Shown one piece after another: positions 34,697 through 41,960 of a DNA stretch of 64,000 bases. The stretch is taken from assembly GCA_018383195.1 (NCBI GenBank), contig JAGZOP010000004.1:43306-107305 (forward strand). Reading direction: 5' to 3'. Origin of the DNA: Clostridiaceae bacterium (GTDB lineage: Bacteria > Bacillota > Clostridia > Oscillospirales > Butyricicoccaceae). Within the stretch, counting starts at the first letter, position 1; each line of letters opens with the position of its first letter. The notes under the pieces were generated by a model. That model was given only the letters and a program-made list of their open reading frames with translations. It was not told where the DNA came from and made no database searches. The translations under genes were made by a program, and so were the position numbers.

Positions 34697-35362
34697 ATGG
34701 GCGCAAGCAGGAATCTGCGGGTGAAAACGGAGTGGGTCATTTGGCTGACGGCTGGTCTTGCAGTTTGGATTGCAGGAGCATTTTTGGCAACTGTGTGTCT
34801 GGATCGGCTGAACCCTGTGATCGGAAAACAGCACTGTGTGATATCCTGCCTGTATCTTGTTATCCTGCTTGCAGTCATGGCAATCGGCAATTTTGCACGG
34901 GTACGCACGCTGCTTACGCTTGAAATGCTGTATGGAAGCGCGGTTTTTTTTCGTGCAGTAGTCGGCACATTGACGGCATTGCTCATTTTGGAAAATCCGC
35001 TTGCACACCCGTGGAGCAGAATATTTGATGCACTCGTGCATCCTTTGACCGGTTTGGAGTATGTTGCGGCGCAGTTGACTGCGCATTTTGTGACAGAAAT
35101 TTATTGGGTAGGATTGGGATTGAGTGCGACCATCGTAATTTTTCTGGCATGTGTTTCTTTTATGGCGGTAAGTAGCCGAATTGTCCGGGAAGAGGAATGG
35201 GGGCGGACGAGAAAGAAAAAAAGTGGGGAGAAAAAAGCAGCCGCGCAAAAACAAGGCAATAAAAAGACGGCATCCGGAACCCCTGCAAAGAAAGCGGTGA
35301 GGACGAAGTCGGTTGCTCGATTGGAACAGACCAGCAAAGCTGCGCAGAAGATAAAAAAATAG
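34697..35362 (+). CDS. Membrane protein with basic Lys/Ala-rich tail, unknown function
   Basis: A 221-residue protein with four hydrophobic helices (for example WLTAGLAVWIAGAFLATVCL and GLGLSATIVIFLACVSFMAV) and a cytoplasmic tail of about 55 residues very rich in Lys, Ala and Thr (KKKSGEKKAAAQKQGNKK), like histone-type or nucleic-acid-binding tails. The start is uncertain: GTG 34685 and 34688 and ATG 34697 share a weak ribosome binding region. It follows the mutase by about 90 bases without a terminator. No family is recognised. Confidence 0.7.
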   Translation: MGASRNLRVKTEWVIWLTAGLAVWIAGAFLATVCLDRLNPVIGKQHCVISCLYLVILLAVMAIGNFARVRTLLTLEMLYGSAVFFRAVVGTLTALLILENPLAHPWSRIFDALVHPLTGLEYVAAQLTAHFVTEIYWVGLGLSATIVIFLACVSFMAVSSRIVREEEWGRTRKKKSGEKKAAAQKQGNKKTASGTPAKKAVRTKSVARLEQTSKAAQKIKK

Positions 35363-35390
35363 CGCTGCCGGGGTTTTGAGCCGGCAGCGC
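35352..35390 (-). terminator. Second minus-strand terminator, overlapping the end of the membrane-protein gene
   Basis: GCGCTGCCGG / CCGGCAGCGC 10-bp stem with a 9-nt loop. On the minus strand it is followed by TATTTTTTTAT; on the plus strand only AGGAAATC follows. It would stop minus-strand transcription before it runs into the membrane-protein gene. Confidence 0.75.
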
Positions 35391-35419
35391 AGGAAATCTT
35401 GCGAAAAGGCGAAAAAGGG

Positions 35420-35515
35420 TAAGAAAAAACGCGGCATCTGGCCGCGCTGTTGCACAACCCGCCGCGTTATTCACAATTTAATCTGCTGGAATAGCATCAA
35501 ATTCGCTAATCGATA
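35420..35515 (-). ncRNA. Predicted small RNA, unknown family
   Basis: A minus-strand promoter (35550-35522) and an intrinsic terminator (35446-35424) enclose about 95 nt with no convincing open reading frame. The RNA can form an AATTT...AAATT / TGCT...AGCA hairpin near its 5' end and ends in the CGCGGC-CAGAT-GCCGCG terminator stem with TTTTTTCTT. A second terminator lies further on. No known RNA family is recognised by eye. Existence is inferred from signals only. Confidence 0.5.
35424..35446 (-). terminator. Terminator of the predicted small RNA
   Basis: Minus strand: CGCGGC (35446-35441), loop CAGAT, GCCGCG (35435-35430), then TTTTTTCTT. There is no U tract in the plus direction. Confidence 0.75.
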
Positions 35516-35592
35516 ATAAAAATTATAACCTTTGACGTCGAATCCTGCAATGTGAAAAATTCATAAAAAATTTGTGAATAATTTGTGAATAA
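35467..35592. other. Three DnaA-box-like motifs in an AT-rich gap
   Basis: TTATTCACA occurs at 35467-35475 on the plus strand and at 35581-35573 and 35592-35584 on the minus strand; all fit TTATNCACA. Two are 11 bases apart. They surround the promoter of the predicted small RNA. Confidence 0.45.
35522..35550 (-). promoter_or_regulatory. Predicted promoter of the small RNA
   Basis: Minus strand: TTGCAG (35550-35545), exactly 17 bases, perfect TATAAT (35527-35522). Confidence 0.65.
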
Positions 35593-35688
35593 ATCAGTGA
35601 AAATGCCGAACCAACGCGGGAGGCTCCGGGCGGACGTGCGGCAGATGCGGGATTTAGGGGGAGATCCGGCTTTTTTTTGCGAAACCGC

Positions 35689-35717
35689 TTTACAAATCCC
35701 TGTAGGCGTGGTAAACT
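35689..35717 (+). promoter_or_regulatory. Predicted promoter of rpsO
   Basis: TTTACA (35689-35694), 17 bases, TAAACT (35712-35717), giving a leader of about 110 nt. Confidence 0.6.
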
Positions 35718-35723
35718 ACCTTT

Positions 35724-35833
35724 AGTTTTGCCCCATGTTTCGTTTTAGGAGACAAGACGCGTGCAGCGCGCCGCTTCACCAACCTTTTACGCAGCATGCG
35801 GGGACTACAATATTTTTATGAGGTGAATATCCC
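35724..35833 (+). promoter_or_regulatory. rpsO 5' leader, possibly S15-regulated
   Basis: The leader holds GC-rich complementary pieces (GACGCGTGCAGCGCGCCGC and ACGCAGCATGCGGGG) that can fold upstream of TGAGGTG. S15 leaders in several bacteria bind S15; whether this one does is inference. Confidence 0.35.
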
Positions 35834-36100
35834 ATGATCCGTAAGGAAGTCAAGACCTCTGTTATTGAGGCAAACAGAACCCACGAAACTGATACCGGTT
35901 CCCCGGAAGTACAGGTTGCAATCCTGACCGCTCGCATCCAGGAGCTGACCGAGCACCTGAAGCAGCATCCGAAGGATAACCATTCCCGCCGCGGCCTGCT
36001 GAAGATGGTAGGTAAGCGCCGCAACATGCTGGCATACCTGCAGAAGAAGGACATCAACCGCTACCGTGAGCTGATTAAGAAGCTGGGTATCCGTAAGTAA
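35834..36100 (+). CDS. rpsO: 30S ribosomal protein S15
   Basis: An 88-residue protein that binds the central domain of 16S rRNA. Diagnostic blocks: HETDTGSPEVQVAILTARI, LKQHPKDNHSRRGLLKMVGKRR and YRELIKKLGIRK at the C-terminus. TGAGGTGAATATCCC precedes the ATG. It stands directly before pnp, a near-universal pairing, with a terminator and a long hairpin between. Confidence 0.98.
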   Translation: MIRKEVKTSVIEANRTHETDTGSPEVQVAILTARIQELTEHLKQHPKDNHSRRGLLKMVGKRRNMLAYLQKKDINRYRELIKKLGIRK

Positions 36101-36111
36101 GAAAACATAAA

Positions 36112-36137
36112 TAGGGGAGCAGTCTGCTCCCCTGTTT
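36112..36137 (+). terminator. Terminator after rpsO
   Basis: AGGGGAGC / GCTCCCCT stem with loop AGTCT, followed by GTTTCTG; moderate strength, so read-through into pnp is likely. Confidence 0.65.
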
Positions 36138-36142
36138 CTGTA

Positions 36143-36249
36143 TTGACAAAGTCGGCGGCAGAGTCGCTTTTTAGCAGTTGAAGGAGAAGGAAACTGCGCT
36201 TTCCCTTTGCTTCAAGTGCTAAAAAAGCAAACTGCTGTCCTCTGACAAG
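36143..36249 (+). promoter_or_regulatory. Long imperfect hairpin in the pnp leader
   Basis: The arms pair in blocks: GCTTTTTAGCA (36166-36176) with TGCTAAAAAAGC (36217-36228), TTGAAG (36178-36183) with CTTCAA (36210-36215), and GGAAA with TTTCC around the apical CTGCGC; GCAG (36157-36160) with CTGC (36232-36235) extends the base. In enterobacteria a pnp leader hairpin cut by RNase III mediates PNPase autoregulation; this has the same position and shape. Confidence 0.6.
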
Positions 36250-36267
36250 AAAAAAGGAGGAAAAACC

Positions 36268-38391
36268 ATGGCAAATATCAATCATTTTGATTTCAAAAAC
36301 TATCGTGTGTTTGAGACTACGTTTGCAGGTCGTCCGCTGGTTGTAGAAACCGGTAAGATGGCGCAGCTTGCAAATGGCTCTTGCCTCGTGCGCTACGGCG
36401 AGACGGCTGTGCTTGTTACAGCAACCGCATCTGCAAAGCCGCGCGACGGCATTGACTTTTTCCCGCTTTCGGTTGATTTCGAGGAGCGCCTGTATTCGGT
36501 AGGACGCATTCCTGGCAGCTTTATGCGCCGCGAGGGTCGTCCGTCTGAGAAGGCAATTCTTGCTTCCCGTCAGATCGACCGTCCGATGCGTCCGCTCTTC
36601 CCGAAGGACCTGCGCAACGACGTTTCCATCGTCTGCACCGTACTGGAAAACGATTACGACAACTCTCCGGAAGTGGTTGCGCTGTTGGGCGCATCCATTG
36701 CGGTTTCGATTTCCGATATCCCGTTTGACTATGTTGTCGGCGGCTGTCAGGTTGGCATCGTAGACGGCAAGATTGTCATCAACCCGACCGCTGAGCAGCG
36801 CAAGGTTTCCGAGATGGATGTAACCCTGTGCGCGACCAAGGATAAGATTGTTATGATCGAGGCTGGCGCAAAGGAAGTTCCCGAGGATACCATGTTCAAT
36901 GCCCTCATGGAGGCGCACGAGGAGATCAAGAAGATCTGCGCATTCATTCAGGGCATTAAGGACGAGATCGGCAAGCCCAAGTTCGAGTACGAGCACCACG
37001 ATATCGACCACGACCTGTTCGACAAGCTCGAGGCAGCCTGCAATGATAAGTTCGAGGTTGCTATGGACACCGACGACAAGACCGTCCGCGATGCGGGCGT
37101 GCGTGCGATTGTAGACGAGTTTGAAGCTGGTCTTGACGAGGAATACAAGGAAGAGCACGGCGCAAACCTTGGCGAGTGCGTGGACAAGCTCCAGAAGAAG
37201 ATTGTTCGCCGTTGGCTCGCAAACGGCAAGCGTGTAGACGGCCGCGGTATGGAGGAAGTACGTCCGTTGGCGGCTGAGGTCGGCGTACTGCCGCGCGTAC
37301 ATGGTTCCGGTATGTTTACCCGCGGACAGACGCAGGTTCTGACGCTGTGCACACTGGGTACTCTGGGCGAAGCACAGGAGCTGGATACCATCTTCGAAGA
37401 GAAGGAAAAGCGCTATATCCATCACTACAACTTCCCGTCTTTCTCGGTTGGTGAGACCCGTCCGTCCCGCGGTCCCGGCCGTCGTGAGATTGGTCATGGC
37501 GCGCTGGCTGAGCGTGCGCTGCTGCCGGTAATTCCGTCTGCGGAGGAGTTCCCGTATGCGCTGCGTCTGGTTTCTGAGGTTATTTCCTCGAACGGTTCGA
37601 CTTCGCAGGGCTCGGTTTGCGGCTCTACGCTGGCACTGATGGACGCAGGTGTTCCGATTAAGGCACCGGTTGCCGGCATTTCCTGCGGCCTGATTACCGA
37701 CGGCGGTCAGGAAACCACCTTCACTGATATTCAGGGCGTTGAGGACTTCTACGGCGACATGGACTTCAAGGTTGCCGGCACCAAGAAGGGTATCACCGCG
37801 ATTCAGGTCGATATCAAGGTGGACGGTCTGACCCCGAACATCATCAAGCAGGCGTTCGAGAAGTGCCGCGTTGCCCGTTACGGCATCCTCGACGAAATTA
37901 TGCTCAAGGCGATTGACGCGCCGCGTGCAGACGTATCCGCATGGGCACCCAAGATGACCACAATGAAGATTCATCCGGACAAGATCCGTGAGGTCATCGG
38001 CAAGGGCGGCAGCGTGATTCAGAAGATTGTTGCTGAGTCCGGTGCACAGGTTGACATCAACGACGACGGCGTCATTACCATTGCTGCGGTCAAGGCTTCC
38101 GACGCTGCGGTTGCACAGCAGATGATCGAGGCGATCGTCAAGGAGCCTGAGGTCGGCGAGATCTACTACGGCAAGGTTGTCCGCCTGATGAACTTCGGTG
38201 CATTCGTCAACCTGACGAACAACAAGGACGGTATGGTGCATATCTCCAAGATGGCAGATCACCGCATTGAAAAGGTTGAGGACGCTGTGAAGGAAGGCGA
38301 TATGGTTTGGGTCAAGGTCATGGAGATCGACGACAAGGGTCGTATCAATCTGTCCATGAAGGACGTTAAGGACGAAGAAAAGGTTCTGTAA
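36268..38391 (+). CDS. pnp: Polyribonucleotide nucleotidyltransferase (PNPase)
   Basis: A 707-residue phosphorolytic 3'-5' exoribonuclease. It has two RNase PH cores (SCLVRYGETAVLVTATAS in the first; GMFTRGQTQVLTLCTLGTL and GSTSQGSVCGSTLALMDAG in the second) separated by a helical domain. The KH domain (IHPDKIREVIGKGGSVIQKI) and S1 domain (EIYYGKVVRLMNFGAFVNL) follow at the C-terminus. AAAAAGGAGG precedes the ATG. Codon use is strongly biased. It probably shares a transcript with rpsO. Confidence 0.98.
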   Translation: MANINHFDFKNYRVFETTFAGRPLVVETGKMAQLANGSCLVRYGETAVLVTATASAKPRDGIDFFPLSVDFEERLYSVGRIPGSFMRREGRPSEKAILASRQIDRPMRPLFPKDLRNDVSIVCTVLENDYDNSPEVVALLGASIAVSISDIPFDYVVGGCQVGIVDGKIVINPTAEQRKVSEMDVTLCATKDKIVMIEAGAKEVPEDTMFNALMEAHEEIKKICAFIQGIKDEIGKPKFEYEHHDIDHDLFDKLEAACNDKFEVAMDTDDKTVRDAGVRAIVDEFEAGLDEEYKEEHGANLGECVDKLQKKIVRRWLANGKRVDGRGMEEVRPLAAEVGVLPRVHGSGMFTRGQTQVLTLCTLGTLGEAQELDTIFEEKEKRYIHHYNFPSFSVGETRPSRGPGRREIGHGALAERALLPVIPSAEEFPYALRLVSEVISSNGSTSQGSVCGSTLALMDAGVPIKAPVAGISCGLITDGGQETTFTDIQGVEDFYGDMDFKVAGTKKGITAIQVDIKVDGLTPNIIKQAFEKCRVARYGILDEIMLKAIDAPRADVSAWAPKMTTMKIHPDKIREVIGKGGSVIQKIVAESGAQVDINDDGVITIAAVKASDAAVAQQMIEAIVKEPEVGEIYYGKVVRLMNFGAFVNLTNNKDGMVHISKMADHRIEKVEDAVKEGDMVWVKVMEIDDKGRINLSMKDVKDEEKVL

Positions 38392-38508
38392 AAAGTGTCT
38401 GGGGATGTGTTCCCGGAGCGGTCAAGCTGCATAGGCTTGCCGCTGCTTGCAAACAGCGGAATTCCCTTTCAAAATCAGCAGATTGATTTTGGGCTTTCTA
38501 AAAAAAGA

Positions 38509-38538
38509 ACTCCAGCGTCGGATGACGCTGGAGTTTTT
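38509..38538 (+). terminator. Terminator after pnp
   Basis: ACTCCAGCGTC / GACGCTGGAGT 11-bp stem, loop GGAT, then TTTTTC. Confidence 0.9.
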
Positions 38539-38589
38539 CTATGCAGAGCAGTGAAAACTGGCTGAACGCCGGTTTTCAGAGGGAGGATT

Positions 38590-38626
38590 CCGCGCGCTGC
38601 GGCGCGCGGTCAGGCTGTGCGCCTGA
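38590..38626. repeat. REP-like pair of adjacent palindromes
   Basis: CCGCGCGC-TGCG-GCGCGCGG is followed at once by TCAGGC-TGTGC-GCCTGA. It lies between convergent genes, without U tracts. The shape resembles dispersed palindromic units; only one copy is noticed in this window. Confidence 0.45.
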
Positions 38627-38663
38627 ACTGCGTAGGGACATTGCCCCGAACCCGTATTTGACG

Positions 38664-39632
38664 TTACAGCCGGTAGTCTGGGAAATATTTTTTTACAAAC
38701 GGCACATTTTTGACCGTGAAGGTCTTGCCGTCCAGATACGAGAGCGCGCCCGCGTCTGATTCAAACCAGAACGTGAGCTGATAGGAGTAGAGAAGCTGTC
38801 CGGTTTCGCCGTAGCGCTTGTTGTGCTCGTTCCTGCCGTATTTGCCGTCTCCGAGCAGGGGGCATCCGATGGAAGCCATGTGCGCACGGATTTGGTGGGT
38901 GCGTCCGGTCAGCAGGGCGCATTCGACGAGCGATAGCCCATTCCGGCTTGTGAGCGTGCGATAGATGGTTTTGGCGATTTTGGCACCCGGCGTCGGGCGC
39001 TCGAACAGCTCGACCTGTTTGCGCTTTTCATCCCGGCGCAGATAGCTTTCAATCAGACCCTTGGGCGGTTTGGGTGTGCCGTGGACAATGCACAGATATT
39101 TTTTCTTCAGTTCATGATGCTTAATCTTGTCGTTCATCACGCGCAGTGCTTCGGCGGTTTTGGCGGCGATGACAATGCCGCCGGTATTTCGGTCGATCCG
39201 GTTGCAGAGTGCCGGGGTAAAGGAAAGGGCATCTGCCGGGTTCCACTGACCGGACTGCACGAGATATGCTTGAATATGGGCAATGAGTGTGTCGGTATCC
39301 CCGCGTTCATCGGCGTGGACAACCATACCGGGCGCTTTGTCTGCCAGAAGGATGTGCTCGTCCTCATAGACAATAGACAGACGGGGCGTTTTAATTTTTT
39401 TATAAGCTTCTTCCTCGGAAGGACTTTCAAAAAACTCGTCATTGATGTATAATTGTACAAGGTCACCTTCCATCAGGCGATAAGCCGGGTCGGTGCGCTT
39501 GCCGCCTACCTTGATGCGCTTGAGCCGGCAGTATTTATGCATCAAACCAGGCGGGAGCAGGGGGACAGCTTTCTCCAGAAATTTATTAAGGCGCTGTCCG
39601 CTGTCGTTTTTGGAAATCGTATATTCTTTCAA
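38664..39632 (-). CDS. RluA-family pseudouridine synthase
   Basis: A 322-residue enzyme with an N-terminal S4-like RNA-binding domain (LNKFLEKAVPLLPPGLMHKYCRLKRIKVGG) and the RluA catalytic domain with CNRIDRNTGGIVIAAKT, whose Asp attacks uridine. The later box is LVECALLTGRTHQIRAHMAS. The start is TTG at 39632, nine bases after GGAGG; the frame runs on to 39728 without a ribosome binding site. It is likely of the RluC/D type acting on 23S rRNA, but the target base cannot be told. Confidence 0.9.
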   Translation of the reverse strand: MKEYTISKNDSGQRLNKFLEKAVPLLPPGLMHKYCRLKRIKVGGKRTDPAYRLMEGDLVQLYINDEFFESPSEEEAYKKIKTPRLSIVYEDEHILLADKAPGMVVHADERGDTDTLIAHIQAYLVQSGQWNPADALSFTPALCNRIDRNTGGIVIAAKTAEALRVMNDKIKHHELKKKYLCIVHGTPKPPKGLIESYLRRDEKRKQVELFERPTPGAKIAKTIYRTLTSRNGLSLVECALLTGRTHQIRAHMASIGCPLLGDGKYGRNEHNKRYGETGQLLYSYQLTFWFESDAGALSYLDGKTFTVKNVPFVKKYFPDYRL

Positions 39633-39721
39633 AAAGGAACCTCCAGTACCGCAGTGTTTGTTCCTTTTTAGTATAACGTATCTGCGGGAAAAAGAAAATA
39701 CGCATTTTCTGCGTATTTTGG

Positions 39722-39751
39722 TTGACAAACAATATTTCTGTATAGTATACT
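39722..39751 (+). promoter_or_regulatory. Predicted promoter of yceD-rpmF
   Basis: Perfect TTGACA (39722-39727), 18 bases, TATACT (39746-39751), 25 bases before the start codon. Confidence 0.75.
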
Positions 39752-39776
39752 ATCAGATGTACCATGTGAGGTAGGT

Positions 39777-40283
39777 ATGAAGATTGATTTAAAGAAACTG
39801 AATGGCGTATACGGCAGTAAGATTCCGTTTTCTGGGTCGGTTGACCTTTCGGAAGAAGAACTGTACGGTGCGCATCCGTTCCAGCATCCGGCACAGTATG
39901 AGGGTGAGATTGTGAATCATCTCGGTGTGCTTACGCTGTCCGGTACAATCAAGGCGCTATATTCCACCTGCTGCTCGCGCTGCTTAAAGCCGCTCGATGT
40001 GCTGCTCACGGCACAGGTCGAGACCGTGCTTTCCCGAGAGGGTTCAGAAGAGGACGATGTATTCGTCATCGAAGAGGACGCGGTCGAGGTCGAGGACGTT
40101 TTTGTTCCCGAGTTGCTGCTTCAGGTGCGTATGACCTATCTCTGCAAGGAAGACTGCAAGGGGCTTTGCCCACATTGCGGTGTGGATCGCAACGTAACAA
40201 CCTGTTCATGCGAATCCAAGCAGATCGATCCGCGCTTTGCCGCGCTTGCCGCCCTGTTGGACGACAAAAAGGATCAAGACTAG
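39777..40283 (+). CDS. yceD: DUF177/YceD family protein
   Basis: A 168-residue protein of the YceD family linked to ribosome or 23S rRNA accumulation in other organisms. Cysteine pairs are visible: STCCSRCLKPL in the middle and CKEDCKGLCPHCG near the C-terminus, a possible zinc site. GTGAGGTAGGT precedes the ATG. It is followed 40 bases later by rpmF, the conserved partner. Confidence 0.9.
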   Translation: MKIDLKKLNGVYGSKIPFSGSVDLSEEELYGAHPFQHPAQYEGEIVNHLGVLTLSGTIKALYSTCCSRCLKPLDVLLTAQVETVLSREGSEEDDVFVIEEDAVEVEDVFVPELLLQVRMTYLCKEDCKGLCPHCGVDRNVTTCSCESKQIDPRFAALAALLDDKKDQD

Positions 40284-40323
40284 GTTACAAAATAACAGAA
40301 CATAGAGTAGGAGGTGTTACCAC

Positions 40324-40506
40324 ATGGCAGTACCTAAGAGAAAAACGTCGAAAGCAAGACGTGATAAGAGACGTAACTCCCACTGGAAGCTTTCGCTCCC
40401 CGGCATGGTAAAGTGCCCGAACTGCGGTGAGTTCGTGCTGTCTCACAGAATGTGCAAGGCTTGCGGTCATTACAATGGTCGTGAGATTGTCAAGACTGAG
40501 GCGTAA
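40324..40506 (+). CDS. rpmF: 50S ribosomal protein L32 (zinc form)
   Basis: A 60-residue protein starting MAVPKRKTSKARRDKRR, with the four-Cys zinc ribbon CPNCGEF...CKACGHYNGREIV. AGGAGGTGTTACCAC precedes the ATG. This is the C+ (zinc-binding) form. It shares a transcript with yceD and ends at a terminator. Confidence 0.98.
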   Translation: MAVPKRKTSKARRDKRRNSHWKLSLPGMVKCPNCGEFVLSHRMCKACGHYNGREIVKTEA

Positions 40507-40522
40507 ATCAAGTTTACAGAAG

Positions 40523-40553
40523 GATAGGGGAAGCTCCGGCTTTCCCTATTTTC
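40523..40553 (+). terminator. Terminator after rpmF
   Basis: ATAGGGGAAGC / GCTTTCCCTAT stem with loop TCCG, followed by TTTTC. Confidence 0.8.
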
Positions 40554-40586
40554 ATGTGCAGCGATAATTTTGAAAGGAGGCGCAGT

Positions 40587-41888
40587 ATGGCATCTAAAAT
40601 TGTTTCGGTTGATGCAGATTCTCCCTGCGCGCGCGCAGGAATTGTGGCAGGGGAGACCTTGGTTGCAATTGATGGCGCGCCAATCCGCGACGTATTGGAT
40701 CTGAAATTTTACAGCTATGACAGCCGGGTGACGCTGACCGTGGAAGGGACGGACGGCGCGCGGCGCGAGGTGCGCGTGCGCAAGGCAGAAGGTCAGCCGC
40801 TGGGTCTGAACTTTGAGCATTACCTGATGGACAAGATGAAGCGGTGTTCGAATCAATGTATTTTTTGCTTTATCGATCAGCTGCCAAAGGGCATGCGAAA
40901 GACGCTGTATGTCAAAGACGATGATGCGCGCCTTTCGTTCCTGATGGGCAATTATATTTCCATGACCAACCTGTCTGAGGAGGATGTGCAGCGCATCATC
41001 CGCATGCATATTTCGCCCATCAATATCTCCGTGCAGACCACCAATCCGGAACTGCGGGTGAAAATGCTGAAAAACAAGCGTGCGGGCGAGGCACTCAGCC
41101 TGCTGCCGCGCTTTGCTGAGGCAGGGATTATAATGAACTGCCAGCTTGTCGTATGCGAGGGCATCAATGACGGCGACGAACTTCGGCGCTCTCTGCGAGA
41201 TCTGGAGGCGTTATTTCCGGCGGTGAACAGTATCTCGGTTGTGCCGTTTGGAAAAACCCGGCATCGGGAGGGACTGTATCCGCTGGAAGCTACAACCCAG
41301 AAAGGCGCGGAAAATATCCTTGATATTGTCGAGCCGTTTGCGGCAGAGTGCCTCGAAAAGCACGGTACACGTCTGGTTTGGTGCGGCGACGAGCTGTACC
41401 TCAAGGCAGGACGTGCGCTGCCGGACAGCGAATACTACGAGGATTTCACGCAGTTTGAGAACGGCATCGGTATGCTGCCGCTGTTCTGTGAAGAATTTCG
41501 GCTCGCGCTGCCCGATTACGCGGGACATACCGCGCAGCCTTTTACCATTGCGACCGGCAAGGCGGCGGGTCCATCGCTTGCAAAACTCATTGACGAAGCG
41601 CAGACGGTGTGCGATAATTTACATGGTAATGTGGTGGAAATTGAAAACGATTTCTTCGGGCACGGTGTATCGGTTGCCGGACTCATCACCGGACAGGATT
41701 TGGTCGCCCAGCTCGGAGGAAAAGACCTTGGGGCGCGTGTACTGATTTCGGCGAATATGCTGCGCGACGGCGGAGACGTATTCCTCGACGATATGACGCC
41801 CGCAGAAGTCAGCGCGGTGCTTGGTGTGCCGGTTGTGCCGGTCGAGATCGACGGCGCAGACCTGCTGGCAAAGATCTTTTCAGAGTGA
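40587..41888 (+). CDS. DUF512 protein: PDZ plus radical-SAM-like
   Basis: A 433-residue protein. An N-terminal PDZ-like domain (SPCARAGIVAGETLVAIDG) is followed by an iron-sulfur motif CSNQCIFCFIDQLP (CxxxCxxC) of radical SAM type, then the DUF512 C-terminal region. This is the conserved Clostridia/cyanobacterial family whose gene commonly precedes der; its chemistry is not established. GAAAGGAGGCGCAGT fixes the ATG at 40587. It lies about 70 bases before der. Confidence 0.88.
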   Translation: MASKIVSVDADSPCARAGIVAGETLVAIDGAPIRDVLDLKFYSYDSRVTLTVEGTDGARREVRVRKAEGQPLGLNFEHYLMDKMKRCSNQCIFCFIDQLPKGMRKTLYVKDDDARLSFLMGNYISMTNLSEEDVQRIIRMHISPINISVQTTNPELRVKMLKNKRAGEALSLLPRFAEAGIIMNCQLVVCEGINDGDELRRSLRDLEALFPAVNSISVVPFGKTRHREGLYPLEATTQKGAENILDIVEPFAAECLEKHGTRLVWCGDELYLKAGRALPDSEYYEDFTQFENGIGMLPLFCEEFRLALPDYAGHTAQPFTIATGKAAGPSLAKLIDEAQTVCDNLHGNVVEIENDFFGHGVSVAGLITGQDLVAQLGGKDLGARVLISANMLRDGGDVFLDDMTPAEVSAVLGVPVVPVEIDGADLLAKIFSE

Positions 41889-41960
41889 AGCGCGCTGTGC
41901 GGCAATCAATCTTTACTCTCAGCTCTCCATTTTTAACTCTATTTCAGGGAGGGAATTTTT

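Noticed and set aside
36061..38262. A 733-residue open frame antisense to pnp
   Set aside because: Same cause: codon bias in pnp leaves the opposite strand free of stops. It runs across the rpsO-pnp gap and has no start signals.
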